Part shown: positions 33,320 to 45,869 of the stretch, in pieces
How the letters are laid out: the number at the start of each line of letters is the position of its first letter
How positions within the stretch are numbered: the first letter of the stretch is position 1
Assembly (NCBI GenBank): GCA_963921825.1
Contig: OY997596.1
Span: 13,645,001-13,709,000 of the forward strand
Reading direction: 5' to 3'
From: Erodium maritimum
Lineage: Eukaryota; Streptophyta; Magnoliopsida; Geraniales; Geraniaceae
Length of the DNA stretch: 64,000 nt
Notes under the pieces: model-generated
The model's input: the letters and a program-made list of their open reading frames with translations, nothing else
The model's database searches: none
Told to the model about the DNA's origin: nothing
Program-made: the position numbers and the translations under genes

Positions 33320-33683
33320 CCACATGGGAAATTGACCCGACCTACCACACAATGCTTCATACGGTGCCATCTTGTTACTGGCCTGAAAGCTTTGTGGTAG
33401 TCGTACTCGGCTAACTGTTACCGGACTCCAATGTGAGATGTTCTCACTTCTACTGTGCAATCGTAGTGGTTGTACTATTTCCTGCGGGACGCTGGCGTTC
33501 GTCCTTCACTTGTTGACAAATGATACGACTCGATACAAACTCCGCTCTCGCTCTCCGCATCTTGCTCCGCCGGGAATGTCGCCTGATGTCGCTGTACCTC
33601 TCAGTCCTACCCGTCTGTACCGTAAGACGCAAATGATGTGATTCACGCAATACATCGTCTCTATTGCTACGCGGCACGAACAC
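33320..33683 (-). pseudogene. Gypsy integrase remnants
   Basis: Minus-strand frames carry SDIRRHSRRSKMRRARAEF followed by CQQVKDERQRPAG, the characteristic end of the gypsy integrase zinc-binding region. Further down, MAPYEALCGR near 33345-33375 in another frame is the conserved C-terminal core motif. Frameshifts and missing stretches show a pseudogene. Confidence 0.85.
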
Positions 33684-33753
33684 CCTCCTCGATCCGCTAC
33701 ATGCTCACGACCTTCGGCGTTGCTACAGCTGACAATTTTCTTCTAAAGCTCTA

Positions 33754-33972
33754 TCACGCCGACATTAAGTATCGGTTCTTCATCGTGATCCGGTCCAGCT
33801 TCTGGTGGCCTACATACCTCCTCAGCCCTCCACTCTTCTTCTTCACGAAGTGTGCTGTGTTCTTCACGGTGACGTGCTCGTACAAATAACTCCTTCTCTC
33901 GGGCTCTTCGAACTGACGCTCCGGTTCGGTCAACTCTGCTGGCGCGACTCTATACGGGCCACGGATGGTCAA
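33754..33972 (-). pseudogene. Gypsy reverse transcriptase N-terminal remnant
   Basis: The frame reads IRGPYRVAPAELTEPE ... HFVKKKSGGLRRYV ... KLDRITMKNRYL, matching the start of Ty3/gypsy RT (R-x-P-Y-R-M-A-P-x-E-L through V-K-K-K-D-G and L-N-K-x-T-x-K-N-x-Y-P). It stops at the point where the palm domain should begin. Integrase sequence follows within about 70 bp, so the RT palm and RNase H (about 1.5 kb) are deleted. Confidence 0.85.
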
Positions 33973-34799
33973 CTACTCTAATCTCACACGCACGACACAC
34001 ACTCGTCAAACCTCGTCACTCGTAGTCGGGTGTCAAGACATAAAGGTCTTCTCAAAGGCTCTACTCTAAGGCCTAAATTCTCAACAAGGGTAGAAGAAAA
34101 CGGAAACGTGTGACGCATGTGGGTTATGGGCCCACCACGCTTCCACTGCGTCACTCTAATCTCATCGCCACTCGGCGACCTCCTTTGACAGGTCTGACTG
34201 CGTACTGGTATAGCTGCAGCCCTTCGCTGCTCGGGCACTCGTCACTGATAACAATCGATGAACGTTTGATACCTCACAATTCGGTTCTCAGAACTCTCTC
34301 ATCACTCTCGAAGAAAGAGGATCTAGTACGGAAAGGTCAATAAGAACGTGACGGTCTGCTATTCTACTTTCACACTCACGACTGACGCTAATCGGCACTA
34401 CAACACCCCTAGCCGGCGTGCCAAGGCATGGGGTGGGCTTAACAGTTCTAAATTCCGTTCTAACACTCAGTAATCACGAAAAAATAAACAAGCGGGGTAC
34501 TCCAGTATCACATAAAACGACACCCAACGTTAATTAATAAGTACGTACCCTGAGCGATCTCATGATCGGGATCATGTCCCTCAGCTCGGGGCCCGGCAAT
34601 CGCGTACACTCGGCCCTGCAGTGCCTGAGGTCCTCCTCTCGGGGGTGGTAAAAGGGTCATCTGCTGTGCAGCTCTTTGTTGATGTCTCGGTGCTGGCGTG
34701 CTCGCTGCCTGTCGTGGGATCCTCGACGTCTGAGCCTGACGCGGGCGGAACGAAGGTGACTATCTGGGTTGCGTCTTCTGAGGTCGCGGCACTGGCACT

Positions 34800-36000
34800 C
34801 CTCTAACCCGGTCGGGACACACAATAGAGATGTGTCCTACTCGGCCGCACTGGTAGCATGTCCTCTCATCGGTACGCGGCCTCTCCTCGAACCTTGTCAG
34901 ACAATCCGTTGGGCGATATGCAGGTCCACTACTCATCGGACACTCTCAGGCCAGATGACCCAACTGCCTGCACCGGGGGCATAACCGCTGTACCGGGGCA
35001 GGTCCAACGGACGCCACTGCTCCGACCTGTCGCGTCCCACCAGACTGGGTCCGTGACCGGAAAGATCCTAAGGTCCTCTGCCTCCTCGGGTCACGGCCCT
35101 CAGACGACCTCAGAAAGTCACTCGATCTCGGCCTGCTCTCCCGAATCCTAGTCGTCTCTCGAAAGTGTCGCTCCACGGCCAGTGCCTGATCCACTAGTTC
35201 CAAATACACCTAGGTCCTCAGTGCAGTAACCCGATCCACAATCGCGGGGCGAAGCCCTCCCTCGAACCGTCTACAGTGGTGAGACTCGGTTGTCACCATC
35301 TCAGGTGCAAAGCGGGACAAGGAGGTGAATCTCGCCTCGTACTCCGAGACTGTCATCCCCTCCTGTCGCAGTTCTAGGAACTACTGATGTTTGTCGTCTC
35401 GTGCTGACCTCGGGAAATACTGCTCCAGGAACAGCCTGTTGAACAAATGAAAGTCGTCTCCAACTCGGACCTCCTCGCGATGCCACCAATGGTACGCATC
35501 GCCCTCCAATTGGAATACTGCAAAGGATACCCTCAAGTGACCGTCCAGGATCCCCGACGTATCCAACTTGCGAGTAATCCGCTCCAGCCATCTCTCGGCT
35601 GCCTCAGGGTCTGGCTCCCCGGAAAAGACTGGTGTACCCAGCCGGCGAAAGTCTCTCAGCGCATGAGATGTGTAGCTATCGGCCTGACTCGGCCTCACAG
35701 CAACGGCTGTAGTGGCAGCAGGCACAGTCTCTGGTGCCGGTACCGCAGTCTCCCTCTGGGCGATGATCGCCGCGAGACTCTGAACTGTGCGAACCAGCTC
35801 CTCCAGAGTGGTCGCTTGGGTCGGCTCTGCGACCGTCGGGACTCTAGGCGGGAGCCCTGAAGGTCCTGCATTAACTCTCATGTGCTCCTCAGCGAGTCAC
35901 CTTGGGCACTGGTTGCCCCTGCCGACCCAATGATAGGTGGCTGCCCTCGGCCTCTAGCTGGCCGTCTCCTAGTGCCTCGGGGGACATAGGTAGGCGCCAT
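34800..36000 (-). pseudogene. Gypsy gag with two CCHC zinc knuckles (broken)
   Basis: ATG at 35998-36000 starts MAPTYVPRGTRRRPARGRG. After a frameshift near 35880 the gag core follows (GEPDPEAAERWLERI, AYHWW, FLEQYFP; retrotransposon gag domain). A TAG lies at about 35383 where GAG (Glu) is expected, and another TAG near 35211. Two zinc knuckles follow in the same frame: CPRCRQLGH with a stop inside it, and an intact CYQCGRVGHISIVC at about 34812-34855. Double knuckles are less common than single ones in plant gypsy gag. Confidence 0.88.
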
Positions 36001-36984
36001 GTCGTATATCCACTGCACGAATAACACACATGTTCTGTTTCTTAACCTCACATAAAGCGACACGCTTAAAACGCTAGCGTTCACACATGTTTCACAAAGG
36101 TCCTACTCGGACCAATAATATACTTAGTTTTAGTATAGTTATAGTTAAGCTCATATAATCACAGAAGTCCGCACACTTGTGCGTCTCACACAATCAATCA
36201 CGCAATTCAAAAATCCACACAAGAGTCACAACAGTTCACAGTTCACGTCACAGCCATTTCACCAACGTCTCAACGTCAACTTAACTCCACAAGTATAAAT
36301 ATCAACCTAGTTTCAAGGTTCTCAACACTTGTTCTTTCTAACATAACATTCATGTCGATATCATGTCATTACAACCTGGTTCAGGCGTACCAGAATTTAG
36401 TTGTAACCACTTGACATCCCCCTATCACGTTCGACTACAGTGGCGCCCCTAAGTCAACCCGTGATAGTACAAACACTTCAGTTTTCCAGAAATTTGGGCA
36501 TGACCCGTTTGAAAATTTCACTAACCATCCGCTTACGCGGGATATTCAATTCACATTTTGCACAAAGCATTCAGCACAACATAGCATACAGCAAAACATC
36601 ACAGCTTTACCCTCGGGTCTCAGTAATTCACACAAGTACCACCCAATCAAGTCAGCACTTCACTCTCAACCAATCGATCAACGACCGACCAAAGCGGCAA
36701 CCCAATAAACGATCACTCAATCAAGACCAACAAGTCATAACACAGCTCGAGCATTGATCGCTAAGTCAACCTCGATCTCAATCGATCAGCATACCATTTC
36801 AACCAAGGCACACGGCAAAACCCACTATAAGGTAATACACAAACAAGTAGTGAACTACCTGAGACTCTCGTCATCTCGGATTTATGCATAGGACATTTCC
36901 GATTTGCGGGACCGAACACTCGACTTCTAACGACTTAACTCTACCCACCTAATTGACGTACGGTCCGTAGTTTTGAAAAACCAG

Positions 36985-36996
36985 GCTCTGATACCA
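36985..36996 (-). promoter_or_regulatory. Gypsy primer-binding site (initiator tRNA-Met)
   Basis: TGGTATCAGAGC on the minus strand, three bases inside the 5' LTR boundary (37000). Confidence 0.95.
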
Positions 36997-36999
36997 AAT

Positions 37000-39470
37000 T
37001 GTCACGCCCCAAATCCAGTTTTGACCGGACTCGAGACGTGAACTAAAATAAAATAAAAACAATAAGGAAATTTATTTTGAATAACATAAGTCTCCGAAAA
37101 TTTCATAACTAAAAACCGATGCTACGAGTCAAACGCTCCAATACAAATAAATAAAAACGCAGTTTAGTTCATAAACAGAAAGTACGTCTCTACAACAAGA
37201 TAAACCCCCGGACTCTCGATTAGCTCCCGAGCTCTGAGCCGTCCTCTAAACCGACTCACCATCAAAACCTGTAAAACATCAAAAACAGAGAGGGTGAGCT
37301 TACGCTCAGTAGGAAAAAGTAGTAACGGGAAAGGTCTTACGCTCCGTCGCCACAATTACTTAACCGAGAAATATAAACTAATAACCGACAACACGAATAG
37401 AAACCCAACAGGAACATAACATTATCGATAATAGACTCAAGAATAAGAACCATATCAACAGTAGGACATTCTTCTACGACCTCGACTATAACAGTCATCC
37501 CAACCCGACATCATACGGACATAAGAAAAGGACACTAGACGGTTCTCAACACCCAACCCTGCACAACTCATACCAAATGCGATACAGTCATATGGTTCAT
37601 TGTCCAACCCCCATAACGTTAACACTCGAGTCACACAAAAATTTCATAACAGGCATAAGGAACCACATCGTACCAAACGAGTCAAAACACACAGTAATCA
37701 TTAACAACCAAACACACAGTAAGTGTCCAATAATACGCTGGATCACACAGCATGGCTCAACCACATCGTACCGGAACACACATCGGTCTTGATGTCTTCC
37801 CGGACACACAACATCGGGGTGAAAAACACTTCATACCGGAATGCACATCGGTCTTCTCGGAAACGCACATCGGGGTAAACAAGCAATACAATATACCACA
37901 AACGCACATCGGTCTTCCCGGAAACGCACCTCGGGGTAAACACTATACCAGAAACGCACATCGGTCTTCCCGGAAACGCACATCGGGGTAAACAAGCAAT
38001 ACAATATACCAGAATGCACCATCGGTCTTCCCGGAACGCACATCGGGGTAAATCACATAAACAACATACCAGACCGGCACACACCTCGGTCGAGTATCTT
38101 CCCATAGCATGAGGTACAAGTCACACCACACAATACCATCCCAAACATGTCATACCGAACTTATCATACCGTCAAAACTTACCACCATAACTTACCAATC
38201 ACACCACATCGGTCTATCATTCACCCGATCATATCACAAGACAACCATTCGTATCACATTCATCACATCCATTCATTAAACCATATCACGAGACAACCAT
38301 TCGTATCACATTCATCATAATTCATATAGCATACTATGATTCTTAAATCAACCAACGAATATACTATTCACCCAAGACCGTCCAAGTATGAAACCACCAA
38401 TTCCTGGCCATGTGGACCCCACGGCCACATATGGCCGTGGGTGACCGGACCGGTCACGGTCCAAAAGTGACCGGCTATGGCCGGTCCTCCCTTTGACCGA
38501 CTATGACCGGTCCTCCCTTCCTCCGATGGCCAGATTCCGGCTACCGGCCGGAGCTCCGACGAACCTCCGGTCGCCGGAAAAATACTTCCTTTCTCCCAAT
38601 AAATTCCTAACTAGTTCTATGTTCTCCACAACACCAATTTTAAGCTTTAGAACTTCAAATTCCACCTCAAACACTCCAAAGTTTCAAGACCCATGGTGGG
38701 TTTCATCAAAAACACAAAACCCCAAATGATTTCTACATAAATCATCCATTTTCTTCTCATAAACAAACATCTAACAACAATAACTCAAAACCTAACCATT
38801 TCATACAATTTCTATGGAAACCAATAACTTCAATGGATTGAAAGGAGATTGTGAGAGCTTACTTACCTTTGGAATGATGAGATGATGAAGATGGTGATGT
38901 TTTTGAGAAGATTTGGTGAAAAATGGCCCAAAGGAGCTCCATTTTCCTCCCTTTCTTCTTCTTCAAGCAATAGAGCTTTAATGGAGGAATTTTCTCTCTC
39001 TCTTCTAGCTATGGTGTTCGGCCAACAAGGGGAAAAATGCTGAATTTGTTGCCCCATGTGATCATATCCTCAAGGTGGAAATGTCTCTTTCGTCCTTTAG
39101 CCCCTCTCCCTCTCCTTTGTCCTTAAGTTGGGACCAATTGGTCTATTCTCCCACTTTTCTTCCCCTCCAAGCTAGCATGGACATGTGTCCATGTGGGGAC
39201 CACTCCTACCCCAAAATATCTCAACTCATAATATTTTTATTCGTTAATACTACAAAATCGACGTAGTTTGACCCGGGTTTGACTTTTTCAAAAAAGGTGT
39301 CATTTGAAAGGAAATGACCCAACTAAGCTAACTATAAAGACTGCTAAGATTTTGGGTCCCGGAAAGGTCCCGAATGACTCCCGGAGTCATTGGTTGACTT
39401 TTCCGATGGACATTCAACTTTCGCCGAAAATCACCGGTTCGACCGGAATCGACTGGGGGCGGTTCTTACA
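37000..39470 (-). repeat. Gypsy 5' LTR (2471 bp, internally deleted)
   Basis: Same ends as the 3' LTR with scattered substitutions and small indels. About 635 bp is missing between 38369 and 38370 (ACTATT|CACCC) compared with 30555-31190. The hairpin is at 37295-37313 and the CGCACATCGG array at 37770-38060. Confidence 0.93.
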
Positions 39471-39475
39471 TGGTG

Positions 39476-40190
39476 CGTTTGATGGGTTTTGGCAGTTAAG
39501 ACCAAAGGTCAGGTAATCTCCTCTGTCTGCATTACTTTCATTCTTTCCCCCTTGTCTCTTCATTTTATTTTTCGATTTTGACTTCTGTTCATCCCGGCCC
39601 TGTGTTGGCACGGGTTCTCCGGTTTGCTGGTGTTGGCCACCGGAGAGGTCCTTAGGTTTTAAACCTACTTTGAAGCCTGTCGTTAAAATTTAAATGGGGT
39701 GGTGGGTTCGGGTGATTTTCACTGGATCAGGCTTGCCGTTAGCGGGGCTGGCCGCCGGCAAGCTGGGGGTCGATTGATTCGTAAGTAGGTTGGGGTTCTG
39801 ACTCCTCAGTGCAGTTTTGATGTTGTCGGGTTTTTCTGGGCTTATTGGTATCGATTTCAGGGTTCCTAGACCCTTCGTTTTTTCTCTAAATGTGCTTCAA
39901 GGTTGTGAAATCCAGCTTCAAGGCTTTTGTTCGTTTTTCTAGTTATTACTTCATGTTTGTGAAATTCAGGCTATAGGCCCTTTCTTGTTCATTAGTTTGG
40001 TTAATTTTTGTAAGGTGTTTCCGTTCTCTTGGTTCAGGTTTATGGTTCATGTAAAGCCTCAGTCTGTTGAGGTTTGGCTGTAGAGATTCCTATTAGAGTG
40101 GACTGATATTGTCTGTTCATCTTCTTCTTTCCATGCTCTTTACTTCAAAGAGCAAGTTTTATATACTACTACTTGCTGATAAAAAAAATA
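39476..40190 (+). mobile_element. Right part and A-tail of retroposon-like unit split by gypsy
   Basis: Continues the unit interrupted at 29236 and ends ACTTGCTGATAAAAAAAATA at about 40170-40190. It shares GGTGTTGGCCACCG with 24840-26556. No coding motif is seen. Confidence 0.5.
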
Positions 40191-40347
40191 AACATTCATA
40201 ATACAGATTCCCAAAAATTTGGATAATGAGGTTAATCAAAAAGTGAACTTGAAAGACAATTATAAGGAGAATTTTTATGATTCAGAGTAGGAAGAATTTA
40301 TTTGTAGCACTCTAGCTGCCAACGCACCCATCTCCTAATCCAAGATT

Positions 40348-41640
40348 TTTTTTTATATCAGTAGGTAAATTTTTATAGACCAAGCCTTTGAAAAAAGGGA
40401 CAAGGCCAAGGAGATTCCCTTAAATGAAGAAAATTACAACTTAAAGAGACCTAAATCAGTCCCAAAAACTAAAAAACAACATTCAGTTAACAAACCACCC
40501 AAACCTACAATGCCTTGGTAGCCAAGAAATCTCAAAACCAAAAGAAAAAATCGTACCTTGTCTCCCAAGTAACCCCGAATCCGGAAACATTAACCTTGAT
40601 ACCCAAGTAACCCTTAGTATAAAGAGTCACAAACCCCGCTTACAACTCAAAAGCCAGTTAAACTTCAAAAACCATCCTCCTAAACACACAGACCCCTACA
40701 ATTAAACCAAAATCCCGCAGACCCCCACCAGATTAATGTCTCAAACCAGTCCACTATAGCCAAAGGCAACACCAAGGGTCGAAAGATGTTTCATAAACAA
40801 TCATGGGCCACAGTAGCCAATAAACACTCAACCTAAAAGTTATTCTACACACACTCGATAGAGAAGGACCAGATAGACAACAAATAATAACCCACACACC
40901 AAAAGAAGTCAACAGATGACCAAAAACCCCAACAATCACCTCACCTTCTCTAACCACTCTCCCCAGAACCACCCAAAACTCCACCCAACTCAACCCAACC
41001 GAAAAGGTTGCTTGATAGTCAAGTCAGCACACAATACTTAAGAAGAAACCAAAAAGTAGCAGCACTAATCCCAAACTATTATGCAGAGCTACCCAACACA
41101 GTTCCACCCTATTAAGCTTAACAGCCAACCAATGTTGATAACCCAATTACATACTCAACCCAGAGGTAGCACTCTAACATTGCAAAGATGAGGATTAGAA
41201 ATCCAAACTAAAAAGGGGAAGGAGGTTCCATGTTTGAACTTTTACCAAAGAAACTAAGAAGAGTCACTCTGAATCCGTAGCAAAATGATCTTAGGCTCCT
41301 CAAGGAGATTGTTCAAAATTACCTTGCTCCTACACAACCAGATTATCCAGATTATTAATGATGCCAACATTGCCCAATGTTTTTCAACCTTAAGGGATAA
41401 ATTTGCTTCCAAGCAATAAACCAGTCTTTAATTGATTCACAACGGGCTGTGGATAAACCCCACTAGTGCAAGCAAGAAGTCCAAATGTTCCAAGAAACTC
41501 TACAACCAATAAATAGGTGATCCAACTCCTCTGGTTCCTCATGACACAAAGGACACCATATATCATTTCTATACTTTCCTCTTGCAAAAAGAAAGTGTTT
41601 AGTTGGCACAGCTTGTAAACAGGCACATCTGGTTGAAGTG
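40348..41640 (-). mobile_element. 5'-truncated L1-type LINE with zf-RVT remnant
   Basis: On the minus strand the frame near 41470-41590 reads NDIWCPLCHEEPEELDHLF then IGCRVSWNIW, the zf-RVT domain that follows the RT in plant L1 ORF2 (C-x2-C ... H-L-F-x-x-C ... W). Stops follow shortly. The 3' end lies at the T-run of 40348 on the plus strand. The element lacks its 5' part. Confidence 0.75.
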
Positions 41641-41875
41641 ATAAATCTACAGGCACATCTAATGCCTCATACATTTTTTAACACTAGAACGCTTATCATC
41701 AATGATTGGTTTAGGCATTGTTTCTTTGGACATGTTGTCCTTTGTTTCAAGGCTCTGCCTTTTAGCTCCAGTATTGGGAGCTTATTTGTAATCGTGTTCT
41801 GGTCTTTTAACCCATATATTCTTTCCCCTTAGGAAGTATGTCTCCTTTTAATAAAACAACGAGCTTATCAAAAGA
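41641..41875 (+). mobile_element. LINE 3' end (plus orientation)
   Basis: The segment ends CTTTTAATAAAACAACGAGC then TTATCAAAAG, a common plant L1 3' end. About 230 bp of 3' sequence is attached. A similar ending (AATAAATTTTCGAGCTTATT) occurs in PIP1 intron 1 at 7240-7262. Confidence 0.5.
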
Positions 41876-43503
41876 ATAACTAATGGGGTAGAGAATATCA
41901 GCAACCCAAGGATAATACGGTCAACTAGTATAAGAGACAAGTCATGCCAAGCTGACCTATTGTGGCATAAGGTGTCACTCCTCTTTGTCAGCATATACCA
42001 ACGACGGGGCCTCATATAGCCCGACGTGGCTGTTTACTATACCTCTCCATATTATCTAGATCTAGGTCCTCTATCATATCTAAGTTGGGACCTCGATAAT
42101 CTGGTCGTCATCATCGTCCAACGACACCGATCCTAACCAGTTTTGGAACAAAGCCAGACTATGGTCCTCCTCATGCACGACCACAGGGAGCACCGGGCTA
42201 GGCTTTGGTGGCTAAGAGAAGGATGGAAGGTGGCTAGCAGCGGTGGGGGTGAGGGACAAGCACAAGAAGGGATGGGAATTGGTGTGTCGTCATTGTAAAG
42301 AATGGATTGGTTTATACGGATGGTAAAAAAAAGAAAGAGGATACGAGGGTATATATATAAGGAGATGGGAATGGTGGGAATTGGCCTCAGGAAAGAGGGA
42401 TTTAGCCTCGAGGAGAGGGATCGAAATATATTTTTTTGATAAGCAAGGAACTAATGAAGTATAATGCAAAATTACACAACGTGAAGCCGATCATCCCGAA
42501 AGAGATCTTGCTCAAAACAAAGATAAAAACGCAACAAACCACACGCAAACACAATCACACAAAAAAAGAAACTCATAACACCTCCTTCGGAGGCCTACCC
42601 GGTCCGTACAACAGAGACCATGAAAATCAGCTCACAAAGACAACTACAGCTCACCTCTTCCACTCCCCAAAACGATCATACCTACACACTATGACACAAT
42701 TATTGAGAAAAGAGAAACCTTAGACACCTACAGAAATAGGGTAAAGATTATTATTCCCATTTTTGTACCGCAATGCCTATATATAATTGGTGTGGATGAT
42801 AATACATAAAAGCTTAACATAGAGTAGAGTTTACATCTAATATAATTTTAAGAACATTCGCAATACCTTACGTTTTACTCGTTGATTGTATGTAAATCTT
42901 TGAACGGTTACCGATTAATGTGTTTTGATATTGTCAACAATTGTCACCAAATGAACGCCGACAAGTTCAGCATTGAGTCATCCACGATTTTAGCATCATA
43001 ACTAGTGAGGTTGTGATTCTTGTTCCACGGTCCAAGAAAAGAACGCAACAGAACCAATTGTACTCTCCCTATTCCTTAAAAAAATCTCAAAGAGTATTTG
43101 ATATCTTATTAACAATTATAAATCAAATACATTAATTATTATATTATAGCATCATATAGATTGATAATAATGATAAATGATGTCATTTTTAAGAGCATGT
43201 AAAATGGGTCAAACAGTATCATCAAATTATACGTTGACTGCACAAAATAATGGTTTGCAAGGCTTGAAATAAATTGTGCTTCATAGTGGGTCAAACCGGA
43301 TAGGGAACTGTATCATGAGTGGATGCTGAATTCATATTTTGCTGATTTTATTGAATTATTTATTAAAGCAATAAATATTATATAGAATTAAAATAAATTT
43401 AACAGAAATAAATAATAATAATAACATAACTTAAAATAAATTTTATTCATTCCCGAATAATAATATCAAGTACACAAATGTTGCATATAAAAAAATTTAT
43501 TCA
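41876..43503. other. Gene-free stretch
   Basis: It contains a short reversed retroposon-like end at 42427-42500 (T-run followed by GATAAGCAAGG) and very A/T-rich DNA from 43090. No gene is supported. Confidence 0.4.
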
Positions 43504-44814
43504 CTCATCGTTGGGATTGTAATGCACTCCAAATCGACCACATATATGCTCAATAAGGTCATTTTGTAGTTGTCGATGGGTGGAATCATTTATGACACTT
43601 GGCCGAGCATCCAACCGTGCTTGGTAGGCCAATGGCCCTCCTCGGTGCCATCGTTTCGGTGGTGTGCACTGTGGCTTTTCTAGAGGGGGTCGAATAACAA
43701 CTCGTCATCTCCTGCTTCGTACCTGTCGCGTTCATCCTCTACAATCATGTTGTGTATGAATGAGACAAATGTGCATGATATCAGCCATAGTGAACTTGCT
43801 CCAAACACGAGCGGGATGGGAAATGATTGTGTCACTGTGCTTGAAGGACTCAAAAATCTCGTTCAATATCTTTCTGAGCACCTTCTTGGAACTTAGCAAA
43901 CAATTTATGTTTTCTAGTATAGGGATGCAGAATAGACCTCACGAACTGACTCCGTTATGGGTGTCGTTCGTACCGATGACCGTTGATCTCGTACTCAACG
44001 ACAAGTTTCCGGCCAAGAAAAGTGTCGTGGAACAAGTGGTTGTTGTTGAGGATGTTGATGTCGTTATTCGAGCCAACAATCCCAAAAAAAGCATGCCAAA
44101 TCCATAAACCACGCGACGCTACAGCTTCCAGCATAATGGTACTTACCCCGTGGTGATCTCCCGGCCATTGGCTCCTTGTGATGCGGTTGGGAAATTCTTC
44201 CACTCCCAATGCATGTAGCCAAGACTCCCAACCATGCCGAGGAACCCTCGATTGTACCCTACGAGTAATCGGTTCAAGTCCTATGGTGTGAGTGTACGCT
44301 CGTACTCAACCCCGAATATCTCAATGACGGCCTTGCAAAATCTGCGTAAACATTCGAGTATTGTAATTACCCCAATTCGTAAGGATTCGTCCAACGAATC
44401 GATCGAGCACCCATACGCAAGCATTTGTATCGCGACGGTGCATTTTTGGTGTGTTGATAAACCCAAGCGTCCCAAAGCGTCCCGCTTCTTAACGAAGTAA
44501 TTGTCATGTCTCGCTACCTTGTCCATCACCCGTTGAAAAAGTGGTCGGCACATACGGAATCGACGCCTAAACATAGCGGGCCCATACGTGGGTTGAGCGG
44601 CAAAATAATTCTTCATGAGTTGGTCGCGGGCTTCAATACGACCTTTATGAATCACACGTCGGGAAGGTTCCCTACATTCAATCCTCTCCCTCAGTGCGTT
44701 GATCCTTGGCATTGCTCTCTGTATGCCTCTCTCAACCCTTCGCCGAACTCGTTCTTCAACTAAACGCATTTCGGCTGCCAACTCCTCATATGATGGACCC
44801 TCATCGTCAAACAT
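43504..44814 (-). pseudogene. PIF/Harbinger transposase (ORF2), broken
   Basis: ATG at 44812-44814 opens MFDDEGPSYEEL and the chain ends near NPND-E and TGA at 43504, about 437 codons, a normal length. It is the DDE_4/PIF nuclease family: FRRRFRMCRPLFQRVM early, then DLNRLLVGYNRGFLGMVGSL, HWEWKNFPTA, RGLWIWHAFFG and GSNNDINILN. Lesions: TAG at 44281-44283, another frame break around 44165-44205, and the first catalytic Asp (normally S-I-D-C-M-H-W) is Gly in SLGYMHW. It cannot be an active transposase. Confidence 0.9.
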
Positions 44815-44892
44815 TTTTATCGAAATGTAAGAGAGGAATATGGTACAAAAATTATAAAGAAGTTGGATGATGGTTGATGATTTGAAAATGGA

Positions 44893-44903
44893 GGTATTTA
44901 TAG
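44893..44903 (-). promoter_or_regulatory. TATA box of the Harbinger transposase
   Basis: CTATAAATACC on the minus strand about 80 bp upstream of the ATG. The same motif and spacing occur before the ORF1 copy at 50732. Confidence 0.6.
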
Positions 44904-44910
44904 GGTTCAA

Positions 44911-45868
44911 ATCTGATTTATTAAAAAAAAATTAAAAAATTATTACCATTATTTTTCGACCGTTGCCAACGGGCGATTTTTTTTTTATCTTCAGGGCCAC
45001 GTGTCGCGCGCGTATTGGTTGGCCGAACGACTCGGTTCGCACAAACCACGGCGCGCAATACCAGAATGCGAGTCGCGTAATCAATGCTCCATACCGTGCC
45101 GACCTGCGACTCACGGACCGCTAAAATACGGTTCGATTCACAACTACGATATGATTCGATCGGCTGTACATACAGTCATAGTAAAACAAATTGACGATTC
45201 AAAATAAACGACCGAATGGAGTGTGGACAATCAACTGGGAGAGGTTTCACAAACACGTGATTATATAAAACGAGAACAAAGGATGGAAAATGAAGTGGGG
45301 GTGGGTCCCATGTGAGGAGCATAGACGGAACATATGCCGAACTTTGATACTTGAGTTTATGCTGTCACTCGTCAACTCCGTTTCCATCCCCCCTAATCAT
45401 TTTATCTCCACTAAACTCCCTTTTTTGAACTTAACATTTACACTATATTTTTACGGCCGAATGCTATTTGACTCTTTTTAAATTATATTTAAAATCATGA
45501 AATCTAAACAAGTCAAAGTTCAAAATCCTATCACAAAATAATTAACTCACAGTACCTTAAAAATGGTGACAATCTATTATAAATCATACGTGGTTAAAAT
45601 GTAAAATACAAACTATTAGGGGATCCACATTCATACCGCCGACTGTTGGTGGGGAGTAATTAAATAATATCTTTTGCTCTTCTCGCCAGCTCACTGCATG
45701 CGCAAACCACCAACAACATGCAGTGTCGATTATTCTGTTGGCGGGGAGCTGCCGGCGGTAAGAAAAAAATAAAATATTTAAATATAGAATTTTTATTGAA
45801 AATAAGACGAGAATAACAGAAAGTAATTTTTATTAGCAAACACAAGATCGAGAATAACAGAAAGGAGA
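44911..45868. other. Harbinger flank and a small palindrome
   Basis: The segment 44945-45130 (CGTTGCCAACGGGCG, CACGTGTCGCGCGCG) resembles the upstream part of the other Harbinger-type promoters here (50880-50910 and 62650). A fold-back with arms TACCGCCG...CGGCGGTA spans about 45636-45761. No gene is seen. Confidence 0.4.
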
Positions 45869-45869
45869 T

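Larger units (their letters stand above)
29237..39470 (-). mobile_element. Ty3/gypsy retrotransposon with both LTRs, degenerate
   Basis: A 10.2-kb element flanked by a perfect 5-bp target duplication TGGTG (29232-29236 and 39471-39475). In element orientation: 5' LTR 39470-37000, initiator tRNA-Met PBS, gag with two zinc knuckles, RT start, integrase remnants, polypurine tract, 3' LTR 32308-29237. Very long LTRs and CCHC gag fit the Tekay/Del group of chromoviruses, but no chromodomain can be shown. Several stops, a frameshift and loss of most RT/RNase H make it dead. Confidence 0.95.

Noticed and set aside
34621..35860. Plus-strand ORFs across the gypsy gag region
   Set aside because: Shadows of the minus-strand gag, whose domain and zinc knuckles are clear.
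45636..45761. Fold-back with TACCGCCG/CGGCGGTA arms as a small MITE
   Set aside because: Arms are short and imperfect and no target duplication could be defined.
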